This document shows, piece by piece, positions 9,798 through 20,182 of a DNA stretch of 64,000 bases. The DNA comes from Lactuca virosa. Lineage: Eukaryota > Streptophyta > Magnoliopsida > Asterales > Asteraceae. The stretch is taken from contig CAKMRJ010005745.1 of NCBI GenBank assembly GCA_928212115.1, positions 75,786,881-75,850,880 of the forward strand, written 5' to 3'. The position numbers and the translations under genes were made by a program. The first letter of the stretch is position 1. Every line of letters begins with the position of its first letter. The notes below the pieces were generated by a model, which saw only the letters and a list, made by a program, of their open reading frames with translations, was not told where the DNA came from and searched no databases.

Positions 9798-10541
9798 ATG
9801 CATAGATCAGACAACTATGATCTTCCCAAATCTCTTGGAACAAGCTTTCCTAATGAAGATGATGTCCCACGATTGGATCATGGAAATCATACTTCTCTTC
9901 CTCCACCTCCTCCAATTATTCTCCCTGGCCCACAAGCTCAAAGACTTGAAAAGTTCAAGGTCACTCAAGCCCTACTTGCAATGAAACATGAAGATGGAAG
10001 CCCTGTGTGTTCTCACGTCTTAGAGATGAAGTCACATATCGACAAGCTGAGAGTGTTGGGTGTCGAAGTCTCAAGGAAGTTGGCTGTTGACTGGGTTCGT
10101 CAATCACTTCCTGAGTCGTATAGTGAGTTCATTAAGAACTACTATGTGACAGACCACGACATGACCCTTATTGATCTTACTTATTTGCTTGTTGTTGTTG
10201 AATGAGAAATGCTTTGGCGCACTGGAAAAGTAAAATTGGGTGGAAGATCTACTTCTCAAACTTTCATGGACATTGACAATGGTAACATTGGAAGTCCGGA
10301 AAAGCTTTCTCTTCCCAATGGAAAAGGATCAGCCTTAGTCAACCCGGTTGACCAAAAGGTAAAGGGAAATGCTAAGTCTGTGATAGTCCCGTGTACCATT
10401 CCCAAAGAGTCTATATGTTTTTATTGTAAAGAGAAGGGGCATTGGTTGCAAAGCTGCCCTGACTACTTGAAATATCGGAGAGAAGGAAGAATCAAAAAGT
10501 TTGACTCTGCTTCAGGTAAGTACACTATCAAACTCTGTTAA
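9798..10541 (+). pseudogene. Copia gag (nested element), one in-frame stop
   Basis: A 248-codon frame starts at the ATG right after the acceptor-like TTGTAG and is broken once by an in-frame TGA at 10203-10205. Residues 1-35 are acidic and proline-rich. Residues about 50-135 match the copia gag (UBN2-type) core (KVTQALLAMKHEDGSPVCSH). A zinc knuckle CFYCKEKGHWLQSC (CX2CX4HX4C) sits near the C-terminus at about 10417-10458. Gag would form the cytoplasmic particle and bind element RNA. The sequence is closely related to the gag at 37493-38265. After the frame ends, a CAG|GTAAGT donor-like site at 10513-10520 precedes a decayed protease region. Confidence 0.85.
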
Positions 10542-10965
10542 GTTTCTAATTGTTGATTCTTAATACATGATGTGACTAGGTTGCATTTTGATGTTTGGCA
10601 GGATCAAGCAAAGGTAAGGAAACTTAAAGGAAGAGTATGCTGAATCTGATCGCGAAGATGGATTTTAATCGCATGGTTCGAAGATCGGATTTTTGAGCTG
10701 CTACTTAGGAGTTATGATAGATTGCTAGGAAATATGTAATAGCATAGTTTTCATTTAAAGTTTCATTGTAAGGAAAAAGTTTTTTTCGCATTTTATAAAT
10801 AAATAAGATTTTGTTTTATTTTATTATATCTCATTGCAACGACATTTATGAAAAATTGATGTTTGTATGTTTCTAGCAATATTGAAAATATGAATTTGAT
10901 TCCTTATTTTTTGGTAGTGTCTAAATTTACCAAATAAGGAAAGATTCTCTTCACGCAAGTTTCAA
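10542..10965 (+). pseudogene. Decayed protease region of the nested copia
   Basis: Past the gag, the sequence near 10555-10590 aligns in outline with the copia protease start (the S-W-V-L-D-T-G-C-G region, intact in the outer copia). Here it reads with stops. The same decayed block (TTAATACATGAYGTGA) occurs in the second gag-only element near 38290, so the loss predates both copies. Confidence 0.45.
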
Positions 10966-11259
10966 TTGGATAGAAACTTGGAATCATGCAAGTTGTATTG
11001 TATGATGCATGAGAATTTTCATCTTTGGAAAATCAAGACTAATTCCTTGTCCACATGTATATGTGAGTCAAGTCAAGGACTAGAGGATCGAGTACACACT
11101 CTTGTGCACTGGTCAAGTCCACCACAAAAGATTGATAAGACTATTCGTCATGATTTACTAAAGTTTAGTAAATATGGTTATACTTACAAGTTTAAGTATA
11201 ATTCTGAAACGTTGGAAAAGTTTCAGTGTATGGCAGAACGAACGAGAAGAATCAAATGA
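10966..11259 (+). pseudogene. Integrase remnant of the nested copia
   Basis: The frame contains LEDRVHTLVHWSSPPQ and FSKYGYTYKFKYNSETLEKF. These align with the start of the copia integrase core (usually LLDLIHTDVCGP and SRYGYIYLIKHKSETFEKF). The catalytic aspartates and most of the domain are lost. The related fragment at 38776-38985 shows the same truncation, with FSKYGFVYKIKHNSNTFEKF. It is too short to be functional. Confidence 0.65.
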
Positions 11260-12233
11260 GACAGAAAGATAAAAGTTTCTCAAAATCTAAAAAGATGGGA
11301 GAGTACTTTAGTATCATGTTTTATGATCATTTTAATGATTATGAAACCATATCAGAATTGATCCTCTAAGGACATCTTAGTGCATTCTTATGGCTAAGAA
11401 GTGGAGTCATGAATTATTGAAATAGTTAAATTAAGAAGATGAGTCATACTTCGTTCCAAAAAAATTCTTAGAGTCATACTCCAAGATTGTAACTTGAGTG
11501 ACATATCTTAAAGAAGGTTTAAAACACTTGTCAAATGTAGAGTAAAATGTTCTCTACTCTTGTGCATTTGAAATGGGCAAGTTGTGATGTTTTGGATAAA
11601 GCAAAGACCAACTAAGGCCAATTGTGTGAAGTGTTCATATTGATAAGTATCCGCACTAACTCTTAAATATTTGTTTTGTCAAGGAATGGTTCTTGACAAG
11701 AGAGTCTTATATGTCAAGAGGACAGTGGGAGTCTTAAAGATCCTGAAAGAGTTTCAAGAACGAATCAAGAATAAAACCTGTAGTTTATCACTAGCACACG
11801 ACTTGAGGTTTATAGCCTATCGTGGTGACATATTGTAGTTTTTGTGCCCATTCCAGTTAAAGTTGGCTTTGCATATGAGTTCTGAGAGTTCTCAATTGGT
11901 TGCATAACAACCTGGAAGCAATGGTAGACCCTTGTGCTGCCAGGTGGCAAGAAATTAAGAATGAACAAGTTCAGTCCATATGAGTTTGAATTTGTCACTA
12001 ACCTTGTCTTGTGATTTTGGTTTTGGCAATTTCACATGGATAGGAACACATACACCATAAAATCTAAGTGTCATTAGGTTTCTCTCCGATTCATGAAAAT
12101 GATGGTGAGGAAACGCTTTCACTAAGTAGATTTTAAGTAGATAGCAATTGTGATATTTGCATTCTCAAAGTCGTTAGTGGAGCGTGTGTGGTTAACCGGC
12201 ACACTAACATGGACTTGTGAGAAATGGCAAAGG

Positions 12234-12293
12234 TCTAAACAATTGAGACTATGATTACGACATCCCTTTTCATAGTTCTAAAAATTGTTTAGA
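12234..12293 (+). promoter_or_regulatory. Hairpin B, copy in the nested copia 3' region
   Basis: A 7-bp stem ACTATGA with TCATAGT encloses the loop TTACGACATCCCTTT (12255-12269). An outer 11-bp stem TCTAAACAATT (12234-12244) pairs with AATTGTTTAGA (12283-12293). A hairpin A copy lies immediately upstream (12174-12215). Confidence 0.7.
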
Positions 12294-12716
12294 CACACAT
12301 GTGAGCTATCTAAGGAAAGGTGTATGATTTTGATAAAGTCTTATCAAAGCATCTCGTATCATAAATCTGAACTTTGGTAAGAAAGTCAATAACGTATTAA
12401 TTTCTAGAAGTCCAGCTGATTTATGGATACATGTCAAAGCTAGTGGGAGCATAAGCGTTATGTTAATAGTAATTATTATGCTAGTGGGAGCATAATCAAT
12501 TATGATAGGTGTTGCAAGTTAGCAATGTTAGTTATAGAAAAAAAGGCTTCAATTGGAAAAAGTTGTTTTGCTATAATTAAGGGAGAGGAAATTATACTTC
12601 ATTTCAATTCTAAAAGCTTAGATTGAGATTTTAATCATCTTTAGTCAATGATATATGAATTTTATGTTGGAATGGTTCAACATAAGCAAATTCTATATAT
12701 ATATTGCGTTCTCAAA

Positions 12717-12755
12717 ATTCGATTATGATTACGACATCCCTCTTCATAGTCAAAT
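12717..12755 (+). promoter_or_regulatory. Hairpin B, third copy in the nested copia
   Basis: GATTATGA pairs with TCATAGTC (one G-U pair), enclosing the loop TTACGACATCCCTCT at 12729-12743. Pairing extends three more bases past one mismatch. Confidence 0.65.
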
Positions 12756-14353
12756 CATGAAAACATGGAAAATAAAAAAAATATTGTAGCAAAAGACTGG
12801 TCTAGGATCATGTCTTTATGTGAGACATCATGAATCGTTTCCCATATGCTTCGGATATAGGATCGATTACATGTGCTATAATATTCATCATTTCTAAATT
12901 TTCAAAATTCCTAGGGCATTAAGAGGGGAAAAGGTCTAGAAATGGATATGACTAAAATGATTAAGCAATTGTTGAGGACAATTTGAGGTTTACCGAAGAT
13001 TGGTTACTCATGGATAGTTGGAAGTATGGTGTTAAATTTTGGAGAGGAACCATACTGACATATTCTGAAAGGAGGCGACTCTTGTTCAGAAGTGATAGTC
13101 AAAATGGAATATGGAAATGTTTCCATAGGTGGAAGTTATTCATTAAATCTGTGTAAGATTAGAAAAACTTAAAGCAGGAAGGATGTTCAAAGGAATGTAC
13201 TTTGAATTTGAGACTTCGTTTCCATGGAATTGATCTCCATTGGAATACTCTGTAATGTATGTTGACAAGTCTTTGTGACTTTGTGCATAGTCATTACAAG
13301 AGGATCAATGCATATAAGCTTGGAATGTAACAGATTTCGGTAAATGGTAGGAATTTGGAATTCTCACATTTACGATAATGATTTAGATTGTGAAATAAGC
13401 ATCATTGGAATCATGTTCAATTGGTCTATTTCACAAAGTAATGATCAGAGACAAACATAGTGTGCATGCTTGGAGCATGACATGACTATTGTTTTAATTC
13501 AAGTATTAGGTTGATAAATCGAAACATTATACAATGAATAATGTGTAATCAATATGGTGTTTAAATAAAAGGATGTTTTATTTACTCTCAAAGGTGCTTG
13601 GGGCCATATAGGATTAGTATTATTCTTGTGTTTCACTTTGCATGTTTTGACTTCCCGAATAACTAGTTTATTCAAACTCTCCACAGTCAGTCATATGTTG
13701 GAAGTAGATATGAATCAAGACTGTCATGAATTGGGTTTGTTGATGTCTAAGATGTTAGACATGGCAAAATTTGCTACAACATTCACGAGTGCTCATAAGT
13801 TCTAAGTATTGGATTCAACCCACGCTCACTTGTATCACTTCATGAAATTTATCTCGAGTGATCGTGAGACGGTAATATCATATAAGTCTTCAAACCTAGA
13901 GATATGAGTTGTTGATTATGAGTTGGTTGTGCATTGATTGTACGAAAACGAATCGGTAACTCGATGTTATAAAACGTACCTTTGTGTATAATTCAACAAG
14001 TAGTAGAACAAGCATATGAGTCAAAGTTTATCTGTTCCTTCTAGTCCTTAGAGGATTAGAAGCGATATATGGTCCCCTCGATGATTTTGTTTTGACCTAT
14101 GTACCGGGCCCGGTCAGAACCAAATTGATGTGTTCAGTTTAGTTCTATGTCAAACAAATCGGAAATCGGGAAACAAACTGCTGGACAATAAGTACGACAT
14201 TGTTCCATGTATTTTTCCGACTGATATCTAGAACAGAGGATTATATGGTCACTTATATTAAATGGTGCATCATCATCATAGTTCTGCGAGACTTTGAAAG
14301 AGTTACGATTGCTGGTCGGTTCTTGAAGTCATACATATAGTTATTAGACTTAT

Positions 14354-14366
14354 CCAAGTGGGAGAC
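14354..14366 (+). other. Polypurine tract of the nested copia
   Basis: CCAAGTGGGAGAC directly precedes the 3' LTR at 14367, as expected for the plus-strand primer. Confidence 0.85.
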
Positions 14367-15137
14367 TGTTGGATAAGGTGTCTAAGTCCATAACTATATT
14401 TAGTATGTACTTGACCCGATTTGGCATGGTCCATTTGGGTTGCATCTTCATCTCAGCTGTTGGATAGACAAAATGAGAATAAGGACACTTATGGTTTGTT
14501 AATATATTATAAGTTCTAATATATTAATATGAAATCATGTTATTTAATTAGTATTGATCAAGAATTAATTTGGAATTGATTATGTGATCAAAAAGAGACT
14601 AATTAAATATATGGGGATTGATTTGTAAATCATTCATTCTCATATAGTGGGCTTATGGTCCATGATTCACTAGATTGGGTTAGGACCCATTGGGTGCTCC
14701 ATGGATGCTCCATGGAGGTTAAAACCCATCGATCATGGGAGAAACGAAAAGCCATGCACATTAGGGTTTACATGGTATAACCCTACATGTGTCACACTAT
14801 ATAAGAAACCTCATAAGGAGCAAAATCGGGACACTAAGACAAGAATAAGAGGGCTAGCCGATTTTGAGTGAAAGTGTTCTTCTCTCAAGTTATTCCAAGA
14901 GTTGTGGTGTTGTGTGAAACATTTGAGGTACTAGGCTCACAAGGTCTTAAGGAATCCAAGCAACTACAAAGGTATGTCATTACACTAGTTTTTATATTAC
15001 AAGTACCCCATGCCATGCTAGTTAGGATGTAAACCTTGGAAAATTCTTATTTGCATGAATATTAGAGAAATCATAGATCCACGGTTTATAGGGTTGCATG
15101 TACACCATAGGAGTGTTAGAATGCTCAAAACCCGTCA
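14367..15137 (+). repeat. 3' LTR of the nested copia
   Basis: TGTTGGATAAGG...AAAACCCGTCA. It differs from the 5' LTR by scattered substitutions and a 10-bp local duplication (TGGATGCTCCA near 14701). GCTTT follows at 15138-15142, matching 7455-7459. Confidence 0.93.
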
Positions 15138-15142
15138 GCTTT

Positions 15143-16377
15143 GCATCAACAAAACCCTCTGGCTGACTCATGTAAACATCCTTAGCCAACTTCCCATTAA
15201 GGAAAGCGTTTTTGACATCCATCTGCCATATTTCATAATCATGAAACGCAATTATGGCTAGCATAACCCTAATAGACTTTATATTCGCAATTGGTGAGAA
15301 GGTCTCATCATAGCCAACTCCGGGAGTTTGAGTAAAGTCCTTCGCAACCAATCACGCCTTATAAGTGTGTACTTTCCCATCCATGTCGGTCTTCTTCTTG
15401 AAGATCCACTTGCACCCGACCGTCTTACGACCCGGTACATTTTCAACCAAATTCCAAACTTGGTTGTCATACATGGACTGAATCTCGCTGTCCATACCCT
15501 CTTTCCATTTTGCAGACTCCGGGCGTGCCATGGATTCCTTGTAGCTGCTAGGTTCATCCAAATTTACTAGTGTACTATCACTAATAAACGTATCACCTTC
15601 AGTAGTAATAAGAAAACCATAAAACTCCGGTGGAACAGTAACTCTACTGGAACGTCTAAAAGGTAGGGACTCGTCAACAGGTTCAACAGGAGTTTCCTCC
15701 TCAGGTTGAACGCCAGTGTTGGAGGTTCCTTCATCGTTCGATTCTTGAAGCTCTTCAATATCGATTTGCTTCCCACCGTCTCCTTGGCTTATGATTTCTC
15801 GCTCTCGGAAAACCCCTCTCCTCGCAACGAAGACAACATTGTCACTCGGTCTATAGAAGAGATATCCATAGGACTTCTGTGGATAGCCGACGAAAATACA
15901 CCACTTACTACGAGGTTCGAGTTTGTCGTGAGTCTCTCGTCTTACGAAAGACTCGCAACCCCAAACCTTGATATGTGCCAACGAGGGAGCTTTCCCTGTC
16001 CACATCTCGTGAGGTGTTTTGGCAACCTTCTTTGTAGGGACTAAGTAAAGGATATGTGCAGCAGTCTCTATGGCATACCCCCAAAATGAGATAGGTAACG
16101 AAGCATGACTCATCATGGAACGAACCATGTCCAACAAAGTTCAATTACGCCTCTCAGCCACACCATTCAACTGCGGTGTCCTAGGTGGCGTCAATTGCGA
16201 AACGATTCTGCATTCCTTGAGGTAGTCGTGGAATTCAAGACTAAGGTACTCACCACCTCGATCGGATCGGAGCATCTTAATTTTCTTGCCTAGCTGATTC
16301 TCCACTTCCTGCTTAAACTCTTTGAACTTTTCAAAGGTTTATGACTTGTGCTTGATCAAGTAGATATAACCATATCT
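15143..16377 (-). pseudogene. Copia integrase C-terminal part and reverse transcriptase N-terminal part
   Basis: The minus-strand frame 16137-15352 begins within the integrase (MLDMVRSMMSHASLP, then GCESFVRRETHDKL), runs through the acidic linker (VEPVDESLPFRRSSR) and enters reverse transcriptase (SEIQSMYDNQVWNLV, GCKWIFKKKTDMDGK). It continues after one stop to the next frame (GVGYDETFSPIANIKSIR, QMDVKNAFLNGKL). Upstream at 16140-16377 broken frames carry the integrase core (LRSDRGGEYLSLEF and NGVAERRN, which hold the second catalytic Asp and the Glu). A TGA near 16137 and a stop near 15352 interrupt reading. The frame is cut at 15142 by the nested copia; the reading continues at 7454. Confidence 0.88.
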
Positions 16378-16385
16378 GCTATAAT

Positions 16386-17160
16386 TAGGCCTGGCAATGG
16401 AGCGGGTTTTGACCCTGATCCGATCCAAACCCTTAACAATTATACGGGTTTGGAGCATAGTTTTTGATCCGTTTACCCATTAACGACCCGTACCCGCTAA
16501 CCCTTTTATTAAAAGGGTCGGGTATGGATCATCACCGATCCGCTCCATTTATAACCCGCCCCATATAAACTTTAGAATTATACATTTATATTTTATACTG
16601 CCTAAATTTTACTTTAAATTCCAATCAAAAGTCCAAAGAGAAAAGGCCAAAGACTAAACTATTTATACATAGGACTCGGGGACTCAACTTCTAGACTTCC
16701 AGTCTTCTCCCAAGAATCATGATGTCATTTCATTTATATGTCATCATGTAATCACCAATTTCATTTATAAATCAATAAATTCATTTATCAACTGGAAGAA
16801 AGTTTGTAATTGTTATTCTCTATCAATGCAATCGAGGGTCAAAAACCAATTGGAAGTAACTACAATAATGATTTTAATTCTAATCGAAAGTCTTCGAGTA
16901 CATAATGTGTTTTCTAAATTAACATTTGTTTTATTTAACAAATGTGATTTTATGATTTAAGTAAAATGTGTTTGATTATTCAAAAAACCTACGGGTTACG
17001 GGGCGGGTTTGGATATCTGCTGATTCGGTGGATAAGGGTATGGGTTTGATTATTCAAAACCTTGCGGGTTATGGAGCGGGTTTGGATCGGGTTTTGGAAT
17101 TTGTTAAAAGGGTTTGGATCAAGTTCGATTTGCTCCAAACCCGCTCCATTGCCAGGTCTA
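16386..17160. mobile_element. hAT-type non-autonomous element, TSD GCTATAAT
   Basis: A 775-bp insertion in the outer copia integrase has terminal inverted repeats TAGGCCTGGCAATGG and TAGACCTGGCAATGG (right end, reverse complement). It is flanked by the 8-bp duplication GCTATAAT at 16378-16385 and 17161-17168. An 8-bp TSD with a TAGGCCTGGCA-like terminus is typical of hAT elements. The interior repeats the phrase AGCGGGTTTGGAT and AACCCGC in both orientations and has no transposase. Confidence 0.9.
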
Positions 17161-18792
17161 GCTATAATCATCAGTGAAAGTCACATAGAAGCGGCTTGCA
17201 TCCCTTGTGGTGGATCTAAAGGGCTCACACACATCGGTGTGTATGAGATCCAATAAACCCTCACCCCTTTCACATGTACCCGTGAAGGGTGACTTGGTCA
17301 TATTTCCAAGTAAACAAGACTCACACACTCATCGTCCCTAAGGTCGAATGACTCCAATACTCCATCCTTTTGGAGTTGGGCTATGCGTTTCTTGTTGACA
17401 TGTCCAAGACGACAATGCCACAAGCATGCTTTATCCGAATCATTGGAAGAATCGATATACAACACATCATTTCCTAAGTTGTCTACAACCATCACAGTTT
17501 CATATATTCCATTACAAGGCAATGCTTCAAAAAAGAAAACACCATTAAAGAAAGCATTAATAGAACCCTTTTCATTATCAAACGAAAATCTAAAACCTTG
17601 TTTACATAAACCATGAAAAGAAATGATGTTTCTTGCCTTTTCTGGCGAAATAACAACAATTATTCAACTCTAGTCCTAACCCACTACTAAACACTAAAGA
17701 GTAAACACCAATCTTGGTGACATGCGACACTCTTCTGTTCCCCATGATCAAGTTTATCGTCCCATGATCCACATCCCTACTTCTTCTTAGGCCCTGCAAA
17801 TCTGAATAAATGTGAAAACCACATCCTGTATCGAGAACCCAAGAAATAGCATGTGATGAGTTATTAGATTGAATAGTATAAGTACCTGCGTAGGATGGTT
17901 TTATCTTTCCATCCTTGATGTCCTGCAGATACTTCAGGCAACTTCGTTTCCAATGCCCTTTGTCATGGCAGTAGTAGCACTCTGCATCCTTCGGGTTGGA
18001 GGAGGGCGCAGTGGAACTAGCCTTGGTTCTACTAGAAGAGGTGCTATATTGGGACTTTCCCTTGTGGTGGCTCTTGGAAGGAGCCTTCCTCTTCTTACCC
18101 TTCCCCTGTCCAATAGCCAAGACGGGGGCAGCAACAGTAGGAGTTGATGCAACAGATTTGTCATTGAGGTTGCTCTCAGCAGTCCTCAGCAGGCTTTGAA
18201 GCTTGCTCAAAGTGACATCCTCCTTGTTCATGTGGTAGGTCATGCGGAACCGGTTGTAACACGGAGGCATGGAGTGAAGAATGATATCAATCGCCAGCTC
18301 CTCATCAAAGTTAACATTTAACTTCAGCAGGCGGTCGACATATCTCTGCATTTTCTACAGATGGGTCGTGACGGACTCTCCGTCCCTCATCTTAGTAGTG
18401 ATCATCGAAGTGATAATCTCATACCTCTCCTGCCTGGCACTTTGGTGGTACCTGTCCAGCAAATCCTGATGCATCTCATAGGGGTATAAGTCCTCGTAGG
18501 ACTTTTGGAGTTTGGCAGTCATAGTCGCGAGCATGATGCAATGGACTTTGGTATCATCGCGCTCATGTGCCTCAAAGGCAGCGATCTCCTCGGGAGTAGC
18601 AGTGTTGACATTCACTTCATTCAACTCCTTGTCGAGGACATACTCCTTGTCCTCGTAGCGGGTAACCATTCGAATGTTGTGGATCTAATCATTGAAATTG
18701 GTCCCATCGAAAATTACCCTCCCACACAAATTCAAAGTGAGAATGAGCCCGAAGAGTTCGAGCCATAAGCGTTGTTGTTGTTTGAGTTAGAC
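17161..18792 (-). pseudogene. Copia gag, protease and start of integrase (outer element)
   Basis: Reading starts at the ATG at 18792 (MSNSNNNAYGSNSSG), directly after an acceptor-like TCTTTTCTTTTTCAG. After a disabled stretch, the frames 18669-18355 and 18351-17602 give gag (HERDDTKVHCIMLATM, YEIITSMITTKMRDGESV), a zinc knuckle CYYCHDKGHWKRSC and the protease start SWVLDTGCGFHIYSD with the catalytic D-T-G. The frame 17522-17298 carries the GAG-pre-integrase region (CLWHCRLGHVNKKRI). Below 17298 the integrase core begins (LLDLIHTDVCEPF) before the hAT insertion. Gag-pol is multi-frame here because of several stops and shifts. Confidence 0.85.
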
Positions 18793-18884
18793 ATCTGAAA
18801 AAGAAAAGAGACAAAGCTTGATTAGATAAAAATCCCCAATTAAACACCCAAATGAGAAATTAGGGCTAGGATCCAACAACATTA

Positions 18885-18925
18885 TTCACAATTTAGAAGA
18901 GGGATGTCGTAATCTAAATCGCAAA
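18885..18925 (-). promoter_or_regulatory. Hairpin B, outer copia leader
   Basis: On the minus strand, ATTTAGA pairs with TCTAAAT around the loop TTACGACATCCCTCT (18898-18912 on the plus strand). The stem extends to about 14 bp if G-U pairs are allowed. Its sequence differs from all other copies while the loop is identical. Confidence 0.7.
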
Positions 18926-19164
18926 TACTTTGAAGGTAAGTGAATGACGATTCACTAATTTCCACCATGAAAAACGAAAAGGAAATTAAGTTTTAAATGT
19001 ATTGAAAACTCCTAGATCTTTTGAGATTCATTGAACTTTTTAATGACATGTTTAAATCTCGATATGCCCCTTCAAGTTTGTGACTGAGATACTGAGGATC
19101 ACAAACAAGGTGTGAATAACCATGTAAATGTACTTGGTGCCCTCAATGTTACAGTCACCTAATC

Positions 19165-19285
19165 AATGTGTTGGTTAGCGACACACGCTCCATTGATCTA
19201 TGACAAACATCGAGTCACCCTTTGCCACCTTTGCTAGACCCAAATTAGTGTGCCGGTTAACCACACACGCTCCACTAACGTCTTG
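19165..19285 (-). promoter_or_regulatory. Hairpin A pair, outer copia leader
   Basis: Two copies are present. On the minus strand one reads GTTAGTGGAGCGTGTGTGG with TTAACCGGCACACTAA. The other reads ATCAATGGAGCGTGTGTCG with CTAACCAACACATTGAT. Outer stems GTTAG/(C)TAA and ATCAA/TTGAT differ but pair. Confidence 0.6.
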
Positions 19286-20169
19286 ACAAGGGTATAAAGT
19301 GTAATTTCATGGAATAACATCATTTTCACATTTTTTCCTAAAGTAACTAAGATTGGGAATTTTATAAAAAAAACATTTAGTTACTTTATTAGCCATTATA
19401 CTTTTAATGAGGAATTAGTTGCTCTATCCTACCCGTTCGGCTAACGACCCTCCACCAATCAAGGAAGCGGTGGGTAAGAGTGGACACCCATTAAACTGTC
19501 ATTTTATAGGCAGCAACCTTATACCCCCTTATAGATCGGCTTCGTAAATGAGGCCTACTAACGGTAAGACTAGCTTGATCTTATACACATATATAATAAT
19601 TAATCTAATATTATTATAATAGTATAAGGGTGTATTTTAAACATTTTGAAATACTAGGGTTTTAATCAAATTCAAAATTTTCGAAAATTAATACCTTTTA
19701 ATTTTAAAATCTTAAATATTGAAACTTTGACTTAATAATTATCCAAAATTAAACAAATAATTTAAATTATTAAATCTTGGAGGATTATCCATTAAATTAA
19801 ACAATTAATTTAACCTAATCCCTTTATCCCCTAAAATTCGAAAATTTGGGATGAGATAATTCAAGGATCTTTAATTATCTATTTAAACAATTAAAGGGAT
19901 AATTACAAAAGATGACATTATCCTAATCCTAAAATCTTGGAATCTTATCTTGGGGGATAAGGCATTTTCGAAAACCCTAGGGTTAGACAACCCTAATTTC
20001 GAAATTTTGATGTCAATGGAAAGGGTTTAAGAAACCCTAGCAAAATTCGAAAACTAGGGTTTTGGAACCCTAATTTCGAAAATTCAAGCCCTAGGGTTTA
20101 TTAGCCATAAACCCTAATTTGTCAAGTTCATACTCTTGTATCAAATCCAATTGAAAACAAAAACCAAAG

Positions 20170-20182
20170 GCTCTAATACCAC
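20170..20182 (-). other. Primer-binding site of the outer copia (tRNA-Met)
   Basis: Minus strand TGGTATTAGAGCC next to the 5' LTR, one change from the canonical TGGTATCAGAGCC. Confidence 0.88.

Larger units (their letters stand above)
11260..14353 (+). other. 3' noncoding region of the nested copia
   Basis: About 3.1 kb without an ORF that resembles pol. It contains a second copy of the leader module: hairpin A at 12174-12215 and hairpin B at 12234-12293 and again at 12717-12755. The phrase CTAGTGGGAGCATAA is repeated at 12439 and 12481. Its distal part is shared with the 3' noncoding region of the outer copia and with 54949-56233 (reverse strand). Confidence 0.7.
7460..15137 (+). mobile_element. 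Gag-only Ty1/copia element nested in the outer copia, TSD GCTTT
   Basis: Two similar LTRs (761 and 771 bp) flank 6.1 kb of internal sequence. TSD GCTTT is present at 7455-7459 and 15138-15142. The insertion splits the outer element's reverse transcriptase between FVDAK and the next residues. Internal order is Met-type primer-binding site, a 1.5-kb structured leader, gag with a zinc knuckle, decayed protease and integrase remnants, 3 kb of noncoding sequence and the polypurine tract. No reverse transcriptase or RNase H is visible, so it must have moved with enzymes from another copia. By eye, about 20 differences over 760 bp between LTRs indicate a fairly recent insertion. Confidence 0.93.
18793..20169 (-). 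other. Structured noncoding leader of the outer copia
   Basis: This is the minus-strand leader between the primer-binding site and gag. It contains hairpin A twice (19245-19285 and 19165-19195), hairpin B (18885-18925) and the same conserved block as the other leaders (19430-19560). It ends with pyrimidine-rich TCTCTTTTCTTTTTCAG before the gag ATG. LTR sequences differ from the nested copia, but this layout is the same. Confidence 0.7.

Noticed and set aside
15706..16044. Plus-strand ORF of 112 codons
   Set aside because: It is an antisense shadow of the copia integrase/linker frame on the minus strand.
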